Shown here: positions 12,380 to 24,876 of the stretch, in pieces
How positions within the stretch are numbered: position 1 is the stretch's first letter
Layout of the letters: each line of letters starts with the position of its first letter
Notes under the pieces: model-generated
What the model saw: only the letters and a program-made list of their open reading frames with translations
The model's database searches: none
What the model was told of the DNA's origin: nothing
NCBI GenBank assembly: GCA_022495005.1
Contig: JAGYXB010000687.1
Coordinates: 1,798,001 to 1,862,000, forward strand
DNA: 64,000 nt
DNA from: Rhyacophila brunnea
Lineage: Eukaryota; Arthropoda; Insecta; Trichoptera; Rhyacophilidae
Direction: 5' to 3'
Program-made: the position numbers and the translations under genes

Positions 12380-15300
12380 CATGATAAAGTGATTTCGCGA
12401 GACAGACGATTAAAATTCCTTTGTCTGGCGCATTCCGTACTGAATTACTGTTTATTAATTCGAGTCACTTTAATAATAAATTTTGAGATAAGGCCCCTAA
12501 AGCTTAAATTTAGCCTAGTTCGATTATTCGTCACAACCATTTCAATCGATTATGCAATAAAAATTCTAATGAATATAATGTCTTCGACCTTATAAGTACT
12601 AGGAATCGTATCTCTATGAATATATTATTGTAAGTATACATGAAGACAGAATTATTACGTCCTTGATGCCAGTCCAATACTGCAGACATTTTCAAGAATG
12701 CAGCTCGGCGCACAGTGTATCAGAAAATTCAAATAATTCTAGGCAATCCCATTTTGATGCCATGGTGACAATGACAACCATGGCCCCCACAAGGGAGGGA
12801 ACTGACAGGTCTCTAGCCTGGGGGACTAGATATACGAGGGGCCCTGGATGGTGGATCGGCCAGCTAAGTGAGATTAACACACATCACACATTTACTCTAA
12901 TAATTCAGGACTGTTAAATATTTGAAATATGCGGTTGTGCGTTGCAATTTTATGTACTTACTTAAATGATAGTTCCCGTGTAGAATTTAAGAAACACTAC
13001 TGTAGACTGTTGAGAGCATAACTTTCATTGACTTTAGTGATAGGAAGGTGGGACCGCCAAATACTCTGGCATGGGGGCAGGATGTGGCGGCCATGATGAC
13101 AATACCTAATAGATTTGTATGCTTCAGTGGCTATTTTTTCCGGCGATAACAAATTTCCGACGCAACATAGTGCTCTTCCCTGGTCGCAGAAATTACACAG
13201 GAAACTGGACGCATTGGGTGTGAAATGAGAGTAATTGTGTAAAGATAGTGTGGAGTTACTAAAGAATATGGGTATTTTAGTTTCTGATTTGATTTCAATA
13301 TTTGAGAAACTGTGCGGTGAAACAGGGTGAGATTAAAAACGAAAAAATGTTTATATATTTAACGAAAAAGTTCAACAAAAAAAAACAATGAACTCATCAT
13401 TGAATGATACAAAATACCGATATAGTAAATAGATATTCATTTAATTAAAGATATGTGATACCTGCTATTGAAGAATCTTGAAAACAATCTTTAACATAGG
13501 TATTAAGTTAACAATTTAATAACTGAAATCGTGTGACAATAATAGGTATAGGAAGGAAACCCCAAAGACAGAATACCTCAAATATATTTCAATTAATATG
13601 TAGGTGGAGTATACTATTACGTTTTAAAACTTTACACTTTTTTGCATTTTTTACTACAGTGATAAGCCTCTTTCCCTGAATACCATAAAAAATATATTTT
13701 TAGAATATAGGTATCACACCATTTTCATGCTAGAGCCGGAGTGCATGAAGCATGTAAGAATACTAAAAACAAACATGTAGATACTTAAAGGAGATTATTT
13801 AAAACTAATATGTATTTTACAAACTAATTCATAAATAATATCATAACATTATCGCCTGAATAAACTCTTCAAAACTCACATATCATTGTGCTAAAAGACA
13901 GTGTGCAACGCAATCACAAAAATAGACCTTAGGTTTAAAATATTTCCTGGGTACACGTAATAACATTGCGATATGGAAAGCTGCATGCCGGGCATAACGT
14001 GTGCGGACAATATAACGGAATAATTGTAACAAACAACGATACGCGATATAATGGAGTTTTCTAAAAGTCTTAAATGTAAATAGGCAGGAGAGAATTGTTG
14101 GACAAATCTAGTCATCCAGTGATACGCAAGAGGTAGAAAACGACAGAGGCTAGATGCTGCTGGATCGCCAATATTGTTTTAAGTTCAGAGAAAGCACGTG
14201 GCAACGTAACGCACATGACTCGGGGAATCTTTCATCCGGCAGTAAATAAATTCAGACTAAAGATGCATCTCATATCGTCAAAAATACGTCGTTACTCGCT
14301 GTACAATAATGAACTATGTATTAGTGTAATTAATCAATATGAGTGCTTTATACAATATTTAATGACCAGTAACACAGCTTGTAAATTGTCACGGAAATTG
14401 AAAGCGCAATAAAACTAATGACTACTCAGTACTCAATGGTTACCTCCCCTCGAAGGAAACATCCATCGCCGGTTATGATTTCCGAGAAAAGCCATCTCGG
14501 ATGCCTGCTGGCTGAGTCATTAAGACGTTCACTCAATCCGATACAAAATATTTCTCGTGTCATTTTAAGTCAATGTTGTCAAGGTCAGTTCACGTATTCT
14601 ACGAATAAGTGAGTGCAAGCACTAATCTGTAATCCGAAGGTTCGAGAACATCTCTAATTTTACTTACTGGAGTCTGGACCAACTATTCAAGCATTTTCTC
14701 GAAATTTAAAATTCGAATAAGCTGGCCCAACAAGAAATTGGACCTTTTAATTCAAATTGGTGTATACTAATGTTAGTTATTTATCTTTTAATTTAAAATT
14801 TCATAAAGAGTAATTATGTTTGTTCGATTCGCTGATGCATACAAGGTTAAGAATTAACTAATAAAATAAAAAAAAGTATCAGACAACACGCTTCAACGCA
14901 ATATACCATTTTACCAATTAGTTAAGTCAATAATTTTATTTCCTAGATGAATGATGCAACAGTACAATAGTTTTCAAAATGAATGCTGATTAAAAAATAT
15001 CTCACTTCATACACTAGTCATAAACAACTACATAATTTTAATTAATAATATTAATATTACATGCTTCCATTTGGAGTGATTGTTTATAAAGGCAGAATCC
15101 CACGACTGGTGTACTTGACAAATATTTTTGTCACTTATAGATACTTGTACAAAATGTTGGTCACCTGTCTTTTCGTCTTCTTCAACTAGTTATCGGTAAC
15201 TACTGACGAATCACGACTGTATCATGAACATTTCTCAAATACAATTTAAGAACAATTATTCACTTCTGGACTTCAACAAATACACAATTATGGGAATATT

Positions 15301-15954
15301 TGTAAAGACCAGTCGAGGGATTAATATAGTTTGAAAGGGGTTAAATGCCCTCAAACAGTAAATTTCGTAAATTATTAAATGAGTAGATATCGTCAAGAAA
15401 ACCATTGAAACTCTATTTGTTATGAATGGACGGTATGGCTTATTAATTATTACATAAATCCACTATTTCGAACACCAAACATGGTCGGCTTGTACCGAAA
15501 TCAAATCATTCATATTGTAATGCAAATATATACCTAAGTAACTGTCTATGATAGGACATACCGCGTCAATAATTATTGTAGATACATAGGCGCAGCCGAA
15601 TACACCGAAACAATAGCATTTAGTATTTACACTATTTACATGCACAATCAATAAAATTGCGCGTACGTACAATATAATACTGAAATGTCAAAATAGCTAG
15701 AAAAGATTGTGATATGTATGTTTAAATGCGTCAAAATACAGAATATTAAATCTGTCGCCAATGCAAACCTTGCAGAATTTGTATAATCGACATCAAGATT
15801 GTGTTGCAATTTGTAATACAAAAAGTTAAAACTATCTCTCGTTATAGTCCAAACACTGGTTAGTGTTGTGTTGGGTTATCATCATCGGTCCAAAAGCATT
15901 CACTAAATACTGACTGAAATACTTTAGAGCTGTAAACTTTCTGAGCCTAATCTT
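12380..15954. other. Long spacer without recognised genes
   Basis: No element with clear ends and no recognised protein. ORFs such as 12663-12917 and 14418-14612 lack family resemblance. The second ends close to a donor-like ATAA|GTGAGT at about 14609, so it is kept only as a weak exon candidate. Runs of GTAGGT and simple AT-rich sequence are common. Confidence 0.35.
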
Positions 15955-16131
15955 ATGCAAATGAATCCAAGCGATTCGTCCCCCGACTCGGTCAGATTGT
16001 CAATTAAACCGGATTTCCCAATCAACTGGGCTCCAGTTGGAGCAATCACCGGCGGCGGGATGATTGAACGGCCAGCCAGATCCTACTCAGACCAACATGC
16101 CTCAACTACGCTGCATCACCACGGCACGTAG
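15955..16131 (+). CDS. Candidate short ORF or exon, unknown product (58 codons)
   Basis: An ORF from ATG at 15955 (second ATG at 15961) to TAG at 16129 encodes 58 residues with a normal-looking composition: Ser/Asp/Pro-rich start (NPSDSSPDSVRLS), a middle FPINWAPVGAITGGG and a His-rich end (TLHHHGT). G+C content is clearly higher than the flanks, and codons use C or G in third positions far more than the AT-rich shadows nearby. No family was recognised. It could be a single small protein, the last coding exon of a host gene, or a first exon with an early stop. A donor-like CCA|GTAAGA at about 16175 lies beyond the stop. The call rests only on composition and codon pattern. Confidence 0.35.
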   Translation: MQMNPSDSSPDSVRLSIKPDFPINWAPVGAITGGGMIERPARSYSDQHASTTLHHHGT

Positions 16132-16369
16132 CAACGATGCCAATTCAACCAACAAAAAAATCACAAATCAGAATATTAATCAACCAGTAAGAAAACAATA
16201 GATATTCCTCTTACGACATTTTTACAACTTATTTTTTATTTAACAAATTGAACGACCAAAATAAATATAATGTTGATGGAGGCTTTCACGGTTAGTTTAT
16301 ACTGAAACTTAGTCAAGTTTGTAGGTAGTTGAAATGACGGATGGCTTCCACAAACAATATAATATTATA

Positions 16370-16668
16370 CAGACGGCCCTCGACTTTCGTACAATTCGCT
16401 ATTTTGTGCATTTATTAAAATTTTGATTTTTTGTTTCTAATGCAAAAACTGTGCGTTTCCATGCAGTCTCCCCTCTATCCACAAAGAAAAGAGGGTGGTA
16501 TTGAACTAGCGCCTGACATGTTTATAAAGATAATACCTGTTTGCTATAATACGCCTAATTAACTAAAGTACACTTATGGATGTTTTCTTTCATTAATCTA
16601 CTTTAGTACATTCAACACTCGTACATATTTCCATGAACCATTTACGTACGAAAGTCGAAGATCATCTG
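16370..16668. mobile_element. TA-flanked MITE with CGACTTTCGTAC ends
   Basis: The left end CAGACGGCCCTCGACTTTCG and the right end CGAAAGTCGAAGATCATCTG form an inverted repeat with few mismatches. TA dinucleotides flank both ends (16368-16369 and 16669-16670). At 299 bp without an ORF it looks like a Tc1/mariner-type MITE. Confidence 0.7.
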
Positions 16669-16670
16669 TA

Positions 16671-18511
16671 TACTTATTCTTCAGGCTTACTCGAAAGATT
16701 GCACGTTAAGACTGATTCACAAGCCTCTTCAAAAATAATCATTACCTTCGCTACGCGACTGTATACAATTTTAAATAAAATTAATAGTCACTGCGACATT
16801 ACAAAACAATAATTGTGTATTAAAAAAATGTTGAATCTTTTTCCAGGTGGAGCCTTCTGTTGTTTCCATATACAAATCACTGAAACTAGTTACAATTTGA
16901 CATGAGTGCCATGTTGTACCTGTGCAAAAAATAAAGGAGTAGGTAATCTCTCATATCTGAGTTGGTAAAAGAATTTGTGTTCCTTTTTAAATCACATTCA
17001 TGTGTTTAGGCTTTATCTATTTTTTTACCATGTCCGATCTTAAGAAGACCATATGGGCCTCCACAAAGTGGAAGTTGTAATGACAGATTTTTGTTTTTAC
17101 GAGAAATATATGTTAGCCACTTGCTCAACACATCGGGTCCAACTTGGACCGTCCAACACACATTCAAAAACAACATGTGAATTTGTCACTCGGTGTCATC
17201 GTCCATGTGAAGGTTTTATTCAATTTTATATAAATTGACTACTTTCCCACTGTGCATGACAAATAACGTTTAACAATACGGATTGATCCGTCTCCTTCAG
17301 GATCTTGAATAATTCCAAATTGCAGCCTGTTAAATGAGTACCTATCACCAATGTATTTTTCTTTTTATCTTTTGGTAATTATTAATAATGGTAGCAACAC
17401 TAGCATTAATAAAGTATACACAGCTATGTTTAAAAGAATCTGGAATTAAAATGTAAGCTGTAATGAAATTCGTCTACTGTACATTTTCTGTGAATCGATG
17501 GTATAAATATTATAATACGAGTACAATAACTCCCGAGCATGGTTCCAATTGCCAAACGTAAAGTGAAAATGTTTTTTTTTCCAAATCAATGTGACAGGTG
17601 GGCGGATGGCATCTCAAAAAACGTACACGTACACAATAATTTAAAGTCGACGACGTTTTTGACTAAGCTGTGATGAAGAGTTTATTGCAATCAGTGGCCT
17701 TGACGTTTTATCAGCTCATCAGTAACACGGTTCATATAAATTTATTCAAACCAACAGCAGCTACTAAAGATCATGCATTTAAAATTTAAATGATTATTGA
17801 GATAAATATGATAATATGTTTGTTAACAGAGTGTACATAACTTCTAATAGAGCCAATATCCGACTAAATTGATATCCCTACCTAATATAGAAATAGTGTA
17901 TGATTCAATAGGTAAGGAAATTATTTGAATAGGGACTATTTGTATTTATTGAAATAAAAGAAAACAATACTAAAATACAATGGGGTGACCTAAATGTCAT
18001 TATGTATTAGGCTTACCCGTTCGGATGCAGTCCGGACCACGGACTGTCCAGATACAGAATTATGTATACAATTTGCTCATTTTTCTGGTTAATTTTTAAC
18101 GTGAATTCCAACAAATTTGTTCGATGAAAATAAGTAATTTTGTCATTTTCGTTGTTATTTTATGTAATTTTATGGAGAAACACAGAAAAAAACTCAAAAG
18201 TAGACCAAAGGCTAAAAAACGTTTGAGGCACCCTGATAATAAAGGTAGATACTATAACAGAAATTACATAATTTAAATTGTAACCAATAAAAATTGTGTA
18301 CCTCGAAAGCCAGTGTGTTTTAAGTCCGACGTTGCCGGATCTTGCATGGCAAAACCATCTTTTCATAACAGAAACTCGAAAACCATATAGCCGTAAGTAC
18401 ATAAGCATATCGGTTTGGTTTTTCCGGGTTACATTGCATTGTGTATGTGTATACAAAGACCGACCTACGTAATATCCGTGTCAACGCGAGCGAACACGGC
18501 CGTGTGTCTTA
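16671..18511. other. Unrecognised spacer
   Basis: No recognised gene. A GGGGTGACC word at about 17980 resembles the end of the MITE at 23307-23932, but no matching second end was seen nearby. Short ORFs (17053-17238, 18160-18456) show no family resemblance. Confidence 0.35.
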
Positions 18512-18660
18512 TGCCAGGTCCACACCGAAAACAAGTCGCGCGACAACTCGTTAAATTTTACGATAAGCATGATAATTATCGTAAAATTTCTTAAGCAATT
18601 ATGATAATTATCGTAAAATTTAACGAGTTGTCGCGCGACTTGTTGCCGGTGTGGCCGCAC
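18512..18660. mobile_element. Palindromic MITE (Harbinger-like), copy 1
   Basis: A long near-perfect hairpin. The left arm contains CAAGTCGCGCGACAACTCG followed by TTAAATTTTACGATAA, and the right arm is its inverse. Outer ends are TGCCAGGTCCACACC and GGTGTGGCCGCA. The centre carries a duplicated TGATAATTATCGTAAAATTT segment. It has the same architecture as the 119-bp copy at 56540-56658, with which it shares TGCC..GGTCCACA ends and the TTAAATTTTACGATAA core. Confidence 0.7.
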
Positions 18661-20118
18661 TTTTTAGTCCTAAAGGCGCGACAAATGTTTAATTGCATTT
18701 TCCCTAATATTATTTTTGGGCAGAATAAATGCGGTGGCTGGCTCCCATGTGCAGAATTCATCTGAATGCGGAATATTTTTCGAGATTCAAAACAATTTGC
18801 GAAAAATGTTTTAACTTCATAATTATTGTATTCACAATAGACAATAAAGCATATAAATGCTGGATTGACGAAGTGCGCGTCAACAGAATAACAATGAAAG
18901 TTCCACAATAAATTCCGACGATTATCATGAAAGCGGCATAACGACAGCGTGAGTTATCTCGTATTGAAAAATATTTACTTCCATTCGCGGCATACAAATC
19001 GAGACATTGCTGGTTGGCCATGTGCAAATTATATTTACATCGTAACATACGGCACAATGGTTACTATAGTACCGATATTTGTATGCCAAATCAATGTCAT
19101 TAATCATTATATAGCGAATGTGTAAGAAAATGGGAAAACAGCGTTAACTTGAAATGGTATCCAAAAAAGAGGGCATTTCATTATTTTTCAATTTAAATAC
19201 AATTTCTTTCACCTACCCTTAAACTACTTACTTCACGTACATAATTAGGATCTCTCCGATGGTTCGAAAACGAGTCAAGTTCTTACAAGATTGTAAATAT
19301 CATGTGTACAATAACTGAGTGTTTTTAATCTTTCTTTAATAGCGATTGCTACTTTAATAATTGGTTCCACCGCGGTTGTGTTAAGTTACATCCTAGGCTA
19401 GGAAAACGTTAAATATTTTCCAGCACAGTTCTGGCAAAAGACAAGAATTTTTCTTTTCTTATTTTCCATTACATCGCTGAAAGGCCCGTTAAATTTTTAA
19501 TGTCGTATTAGTTATGTATGCTATTTTTATGTATTTGGGGGCATTGGCTTACCGTCTGTAGCCATAAAATGCAAGATTTTCCAAGAGCTGGTTGTAGTGA
19601 CGATTATAATATGCTCGACGTCTGTAAAAATATGTCAAAAGAAAATTGGCGGCAATTACAATTTATTAGTATTAGGGTACTATTGTAAACATTTTCTAGT
19701 TACCATATCGACCAAGTTATATCAAACTGTTAATGTTGTATTTAGCACCAACAAAGAATTAGAGAAAAAAAAACTAAAACTATATAAGTATGATAACTTT
19801 CATACTGCATCTCGAAGGTTTAGCCTTTCGCCCATTTCAGGCAAATTCGTAACAACTATACAACAACGAAATAATTGATCCACTGAGTATTCAAAATACA
19901 GCAATAGTAGTTGGTTATTCTGCAAGAATTTTTACACGTATAAACTGAATACCGAAAAATAAGCATCTATTGATAATTTTGACTGTCGAAATGTGAAATC
20001 AACTCGAATAACGTAATTTTATAAATATATGCAAGAGTACAGATGTTTAGTTACATAGTTACAATTCCAAAGTATTAATTCGATTTGATTTTATTTACGG
20101 TCATTCACGGTAACAATC
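18661..20118. other. Unrecognised spacer
   Basis: AT-rich. Overlapping short ORFs on both strands (18591-19107, 19597-19878) have no recognised domains. Confidence 0.35.
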
Positions 20119-20590
20119 CGGGTGCCGGACGAAATCCCGAAGGCCGAAATCCTGAATGCTGAAATCCCGAATGGCCAAAATCCCGAATGGCCGAAATTCC
20201 AAAAGCTTAAATCCCGAAAGCCGAAATCCCGAAGGCCGAAATCCCGAATGCTGAAATCCCGAATGGCCGGAATCGCGAAGGCTGAAATACCGAAAAATAA
20301 AAAGAATACAAACAGCAATTATTGCGCAATCTTAACACAATCTTGACAAAAACATTTTTGTGGGAAAATGGGGTTTTCGTTATCCTGTAAAAATTGCGCA
20401 ATCTTAACACTTATTTTGAATTGCGCAAATTTTACAAGAGACAACAACCCATTTTTCCTCAAAAAAATGGTTAATTATTTATGCGCAATTATTGTTTGTA
20501 TTTTTTTTATTTTTCGGGATTTAGGCTTTCGGGATTTCGGCCACTCGGGATTTCAGCATTCGGGATTCCGGCCTTCGGGATTTCGACCCA
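20119..20590. repeat. Foldback element with tandem-repeat arms (CCGAAATCCCGAA unit)
   Basis: The left arm (about 20119-20295) is an array of a roughly 15-18 bp unit, variants of CCGAAATCCCGAAGG and CCGAATGG. The right arm (about 20513-20590) is the same array in inverse orientation. The spacer holds a second inverted pair (AATACAAACAGCAATTATTG against CAATTATTGTTTGTATT) and repeated TTGCGCAATCTTAACAC words. The proteins predicted here (20091-20318 minus, 20122-20346 plus, 20207-20410 minus) are translations of the array, not genes. Architecture resembles foldback-type elements, whose arms are built from tandem repeats. Confidence 0.7.
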
Positions 20591-20599
20591 AACCCAACA

Positions 20600-20745
20600 A
20601 TTCCATTTATATCTCCTTGATTCGTCGCATTAGGGAAAGAGCGTCATCGACCTGGACCGAACAAGTAAATTAGGCTATTGGGGGCAGCCTTCACTCTGAT
20701 CTGAGAGGAGTGAAAGACCGTGAGGGGTGACAGCGAGATTACTCA
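20600..20745 (+). pseudogene. Possible LINE 3' tail scrap
   Basis: A short frame reads RRIRERASSTWTEQVN and then, after a stop, AIGGSLHSDL and VKDREG. This follows the R-rich, W, then DR pattern at the C-terminus of many non-LTR reverse transcriptases. It is too short for a firm call. Confidence 0.3.
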
Positions 20746-20759
20746 AAGATGTGAAAATT

Positions 20760-23306
20760 TAAACAACAACGACTAAATGTCCGAGATACCTTAAAGATAT
20801 ATAGTAAAATAACAATTAGTGGGTTCTTATATCGCTGTTTTATTTTTGGAATAGAACATGATGCTTTATTTAATTATGTAAATTAAAAAATAGATTGCAA
20901 GATTTTCCTGAATATTCATATGACCGGAACGAAAGGTAAGGCCCCGTAAAATTGCAGCGATTCGTTACATATTTCTCAGTACAATACTGCAAGCCGTAGC
21001 AGATTGCATGGCGTATTGTAACATTCATCGGAATGTCTCACACCAATTCATCAAGTTTCATTTGCTGTCACATCATCCAGTGCGAATCTCGAGTAGGTAG
21101 GTATCTGGTCTTGACATGTCAGTCGAATATTATTGTATCGTACGGATTCGCGCTCCGAATGGGAAACAATATGGCGGGGCGAATCGAGTGTGACAGGACT
21201 GTCAGAAAAACAGGTTGTGTGTTTACAAATTCGCAGTGAACGCGGCTTAGCTACCGCTTCCCACTCGCATTTACCGCGAATCGACTGACAGGAATAGTAA
21301 TTTAATTAATTAAGCAGACAATTAATAATAGCTTCATTATCATTATTATGTTCATTAAAGCTCAAATACATCTAAATGTATACACCATTAAATTGGATGT
21401 ACACGATTAAGAGATAGCCGTCAGGCGTTTTATAAAGAAAGACAAGAAACAAAATTCTACTTTTTATTACCAATGAGAGACTAAAGTTTTGATCAAATTG
21501 AGATGCATGTCACGTCACTGTCACGCTGTCACGGCGACAAATTTAGTATATGGTTTCGTCATTTTACAGAATATTTTGAACGTTCCCCACCTCTCTAAAT
21601 TGAATTATAGAGAGTGCCAACTCTAATGTAAGTATTAGTATTTTGAATTTATATTAATTATTCATGCTAATTTTAATTAATTTTAACAGTTTCTACGTGT
21701 GCGTACGTTAAAGTTACTTGCGATATTATATCCATAGATAATATTTTGAACAGAGCCTAACCTGCAGACCATAGATAATAGACAATATTCTTATAGAAAA
21801 TACATAGTGCCAACCTTTAGTGGTTAAAAAACCTGATTTTGACATGATTCGAAAAAATGTAGACATGTAGAAAAAGATAAAAACGTTCAAAACGTCATGC
21901 CCATTGTTGTTTTGGTGATTTCGGCAGATTTTACCAACTGACAATGTTCGTTAAAAGGTTCAAAATGTCCTACGGGATGTCTGATAACATTTTAATCACC
22001 AAGAAAAACGACATTAGACACTTTTTTCCCGTAGCGGCAGTTTACTGTGACGTCAAGTGATAGTCCGCGACATGCATCATAATTTAATTCGCGCTTAAGC
22101 AACATTAGTCTTAATCTGATTCCTGACAATTAATCGAAACTCATCAGTTTGTAATGCCACCACGTGGACAACAAGCTGGATCGGTACATTCACGACTCAC
22201 GTTATCATGGTTTAAAACTAGCCAAGCTTCAATCCATCGCACCGAGCCGTCATTTAGGTCTAATAAAATTGTTCTGAACTAAACAAAATACAAGAGATTA
22301 TATACTTTTTTATTCAAGACTGAATTTTATGTAAGTATTAGATACTTGTATATGCTTTTGATTACTTAAAATTAATGTCATCAGTAAAATGTAGTAAATT
22401 GCAAATTTTGCCAAAAAACCTACTCTCCTCCTTAAAATACATAAGTAAATCGGAAAAACCGTACTGAATCGCGGAGGAAGGGCACCCCGACTGTCCTGAA
22501 AAAGGAAGTCAGTAGATACATTAAACATTAAACAAACGAGGGCGGAACGATATGACGGGAGGGAGAAAGCATGTCACCAGGTATCTGTCCCTATGTAGTA
22601 GACACGGTACAGACGATACATTGAGGTACTTTACATAATTTCACTAGGTATTTAAAACGGCTAAAACTAAAATCGTACTGTAAAACCCTGGTGTCTTCAT
22701 TTGGTCTGATTTTTTTATAGGAGCCTCGAATATAAGTGCACTATTGAAGACCGATTAGTTTGGGGTAAGTGTAAAAGATTTCAATAATACAATACGAAAT
22801 AAAATTGACAAATGGTTGAAATAATAAATATTTTTTTTTATATATTCTCGGTATAATAATAACATAGACAGGGCGCTTTAATACTAGCAGGCCGCCAAAA
22901 CATGTATCGTTTGTTATGTTATCGCTATCGTTGGCATCGCCAAAAAACGAAGAAAAAAAAACGAAAAAATTCTTCACCAGAAAAAAAATACGTTGGCCGT
23001 TATCCAAATATAAAATACATCTCCCTGAATTGTACAACGATTCAAACGCCGATGTCATTTTATCACCAATTACCAGAATAACTTTTTTGATTCACAAATA
23101 TAATATATTTTCAGAAAAGATAACACATATTAAGGGGACGCTCTACAGAATTGCCCTTGAGAATTGAAAATATGATTTTTTTACATGTGGTCCGGAATTG
23201 TTGCTCTACTGGTAATATGCAAAGGTCGCCGACAATGCTTTGGTCTAAAGTAATAATAATGATCTCTTATTTAATTTAAATCATAACACTGTCAAAGTGT
23301 ATAAAA
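20760..23306. other. Unrecognised spacer
   Basis: A somewhat CpG-rich patch at 21130-21300 contains an ATGGCGGGGCG context but no ORF beyond a short frame (21033-21239). Otherwise AT-rich. ORFs 22741-23058 (minus) and 22916-23167 (plus) overlap antisense and look random. Confidence 0.35.
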
Positions 23307-23932
23307 TATGGGGTGACCAAAAAATGATATCTTCTAATATACGTAAATGTTACTAAATTCAATTTGTTAATCAGGTGTTTGGTGGAAAACATTGCAACCA
23401 ATATGATGGATAGCCACGATATAAACTTAATAATAATATATTAATAACGTTTTAACCTGAAATTGTCCGAGAGCTAAACATACGAAGGATGTTGAAATAC
23501 ATATCTACCTACATTTTTATTTCATGTGCTATCCAAAAAACATTATTAATGAATAGTATTTATTTTGAATATGTAAGACCTATTACATAACTATTTAAAA
23601 AAAATGGGTACATATTGTTTAATTCTAATGCATATTTAAAAAAAAATTAATATAGTGATGTCTGTTTATTATAAAAGAAAGTGACTTTTTATTAAAAGAA
23701 ATGAAAATATAATTAATTATATTTTCATTTCTTTTAAAATGGAATTCTACCAAGTAAATGCTAACTCAATTAATGACTTTTTATTACTTACCCGATTAGT
23801 TTAATTAATTTAGTCTGACACTTTTACAAACAAGTAACGCAACTTTACTTTTAGTTGGTAGGTACAATAATTATTAATTAATAAAAGCCAATGCAAGAAA
23901 TAATTTATACTCATAAAAAATGGTCACCCATA
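23307..23932. mobile_element. Probable MITE with TATGGGGTGACCA ends
   Basis: The left end TATGGGGTGACCA and the right end TGGTCACCCATA are inverted, each followed by an A/T run and ATG-like bases. The interior is very AT-rich and contains a 46-bp perfect palindrome. No ORF. TA duplication cannot be separated from the TA of the ends, so the superfamily is open. Confidence 0.45.
23692..23737. repeat. 46-bp perfect palindrome
   Basis: TTAAAAGAAATGAAAATATAATT followed directly by its exact inverse, centred on AATTAATT. It can form a cruciform or loop-free hairpin and sits inside the MITE at 23307-23932. Confidence 0.8.
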
Positions 23933-24876
23933 GATTTTTTTTTATTCAAAGCTAGCGATCGCAGAGAACAAGACAAAAAAAACTGCCGACTTTATCGAAT
24001 CAATCACCCAGGGCTGTCGAAGACGTCTTACTTGTTTTTATGATAAATTGTTTTTAATTGTGTGCAATTTGGCGGGAAAATATAATATATACAGTTGCTT
24101 ACCATTCGGTTATCCCATGAGCTGGGTTTTGTTTACTCTTTTGCTGACATCCTACAGTTTTATCTGATATTATAAAAGTCACACAGTACAACAGTGTTTA
24201 AATCTAATATGTAATTGCACCGGTTTAATTAAAAACTATAACGAAATTAACATTTTAATGATTTACAGATTTTCCTATGTTATATCAACTTAATAGCAAT
24301 TTTAATGAGACCAGATACATATGACGATATATCCAAAATACACATCATCAGATAATATGTGAAATATTTTGATAAGCAAAAAAATAAGAACAATACAAAA
24401 ATAACATAACATAATCAGCTAGTCTTTTCATAATTATTTTAGATGAATGTTGTATGCCGTTTGACGCTTGGAAGTATGTAATTATTCCATCGGTACAGTA
24501 AGCTATTTTTAACTTTAAATTTGTAACTCTTTAAAACGTAAAATTAGATTGATATTATTTTGACAGCCCTGTATTCGTTCGGCCGGTTTCAGGTTACGTC
24601 GCATACATGTTATGTTTGAAGGGAATAATAATAATGATATTCGTTCGACCGAGAATTGTAATTAATAATTATTGCGTTTCTTAAAATAAATCCCCGATGG
24701 TTAGAGGTTTTTGAGGTTAGACTGAATTAAAATGACGTCCTTTCAACGCTGAGGTTTATTTCTGACTAAACTATGAATGACCTTGTTCCTGTTCAGCTGA
24801 GTCTTAATATCTTAGAAGTAAAAATACAACTCAATATCGTCATAAATCAAAGTGATTGATCATAGACTTGCTAATA

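Noticed and set aside
20091..20410. Overlapping ORFs on both strands (PKAEILNAEIPN-type and FGISAFGISAFGI-type proteins)
   Set aside because: They are translations of the tandem CCGAAATCCCGAA array in the foldback arms.
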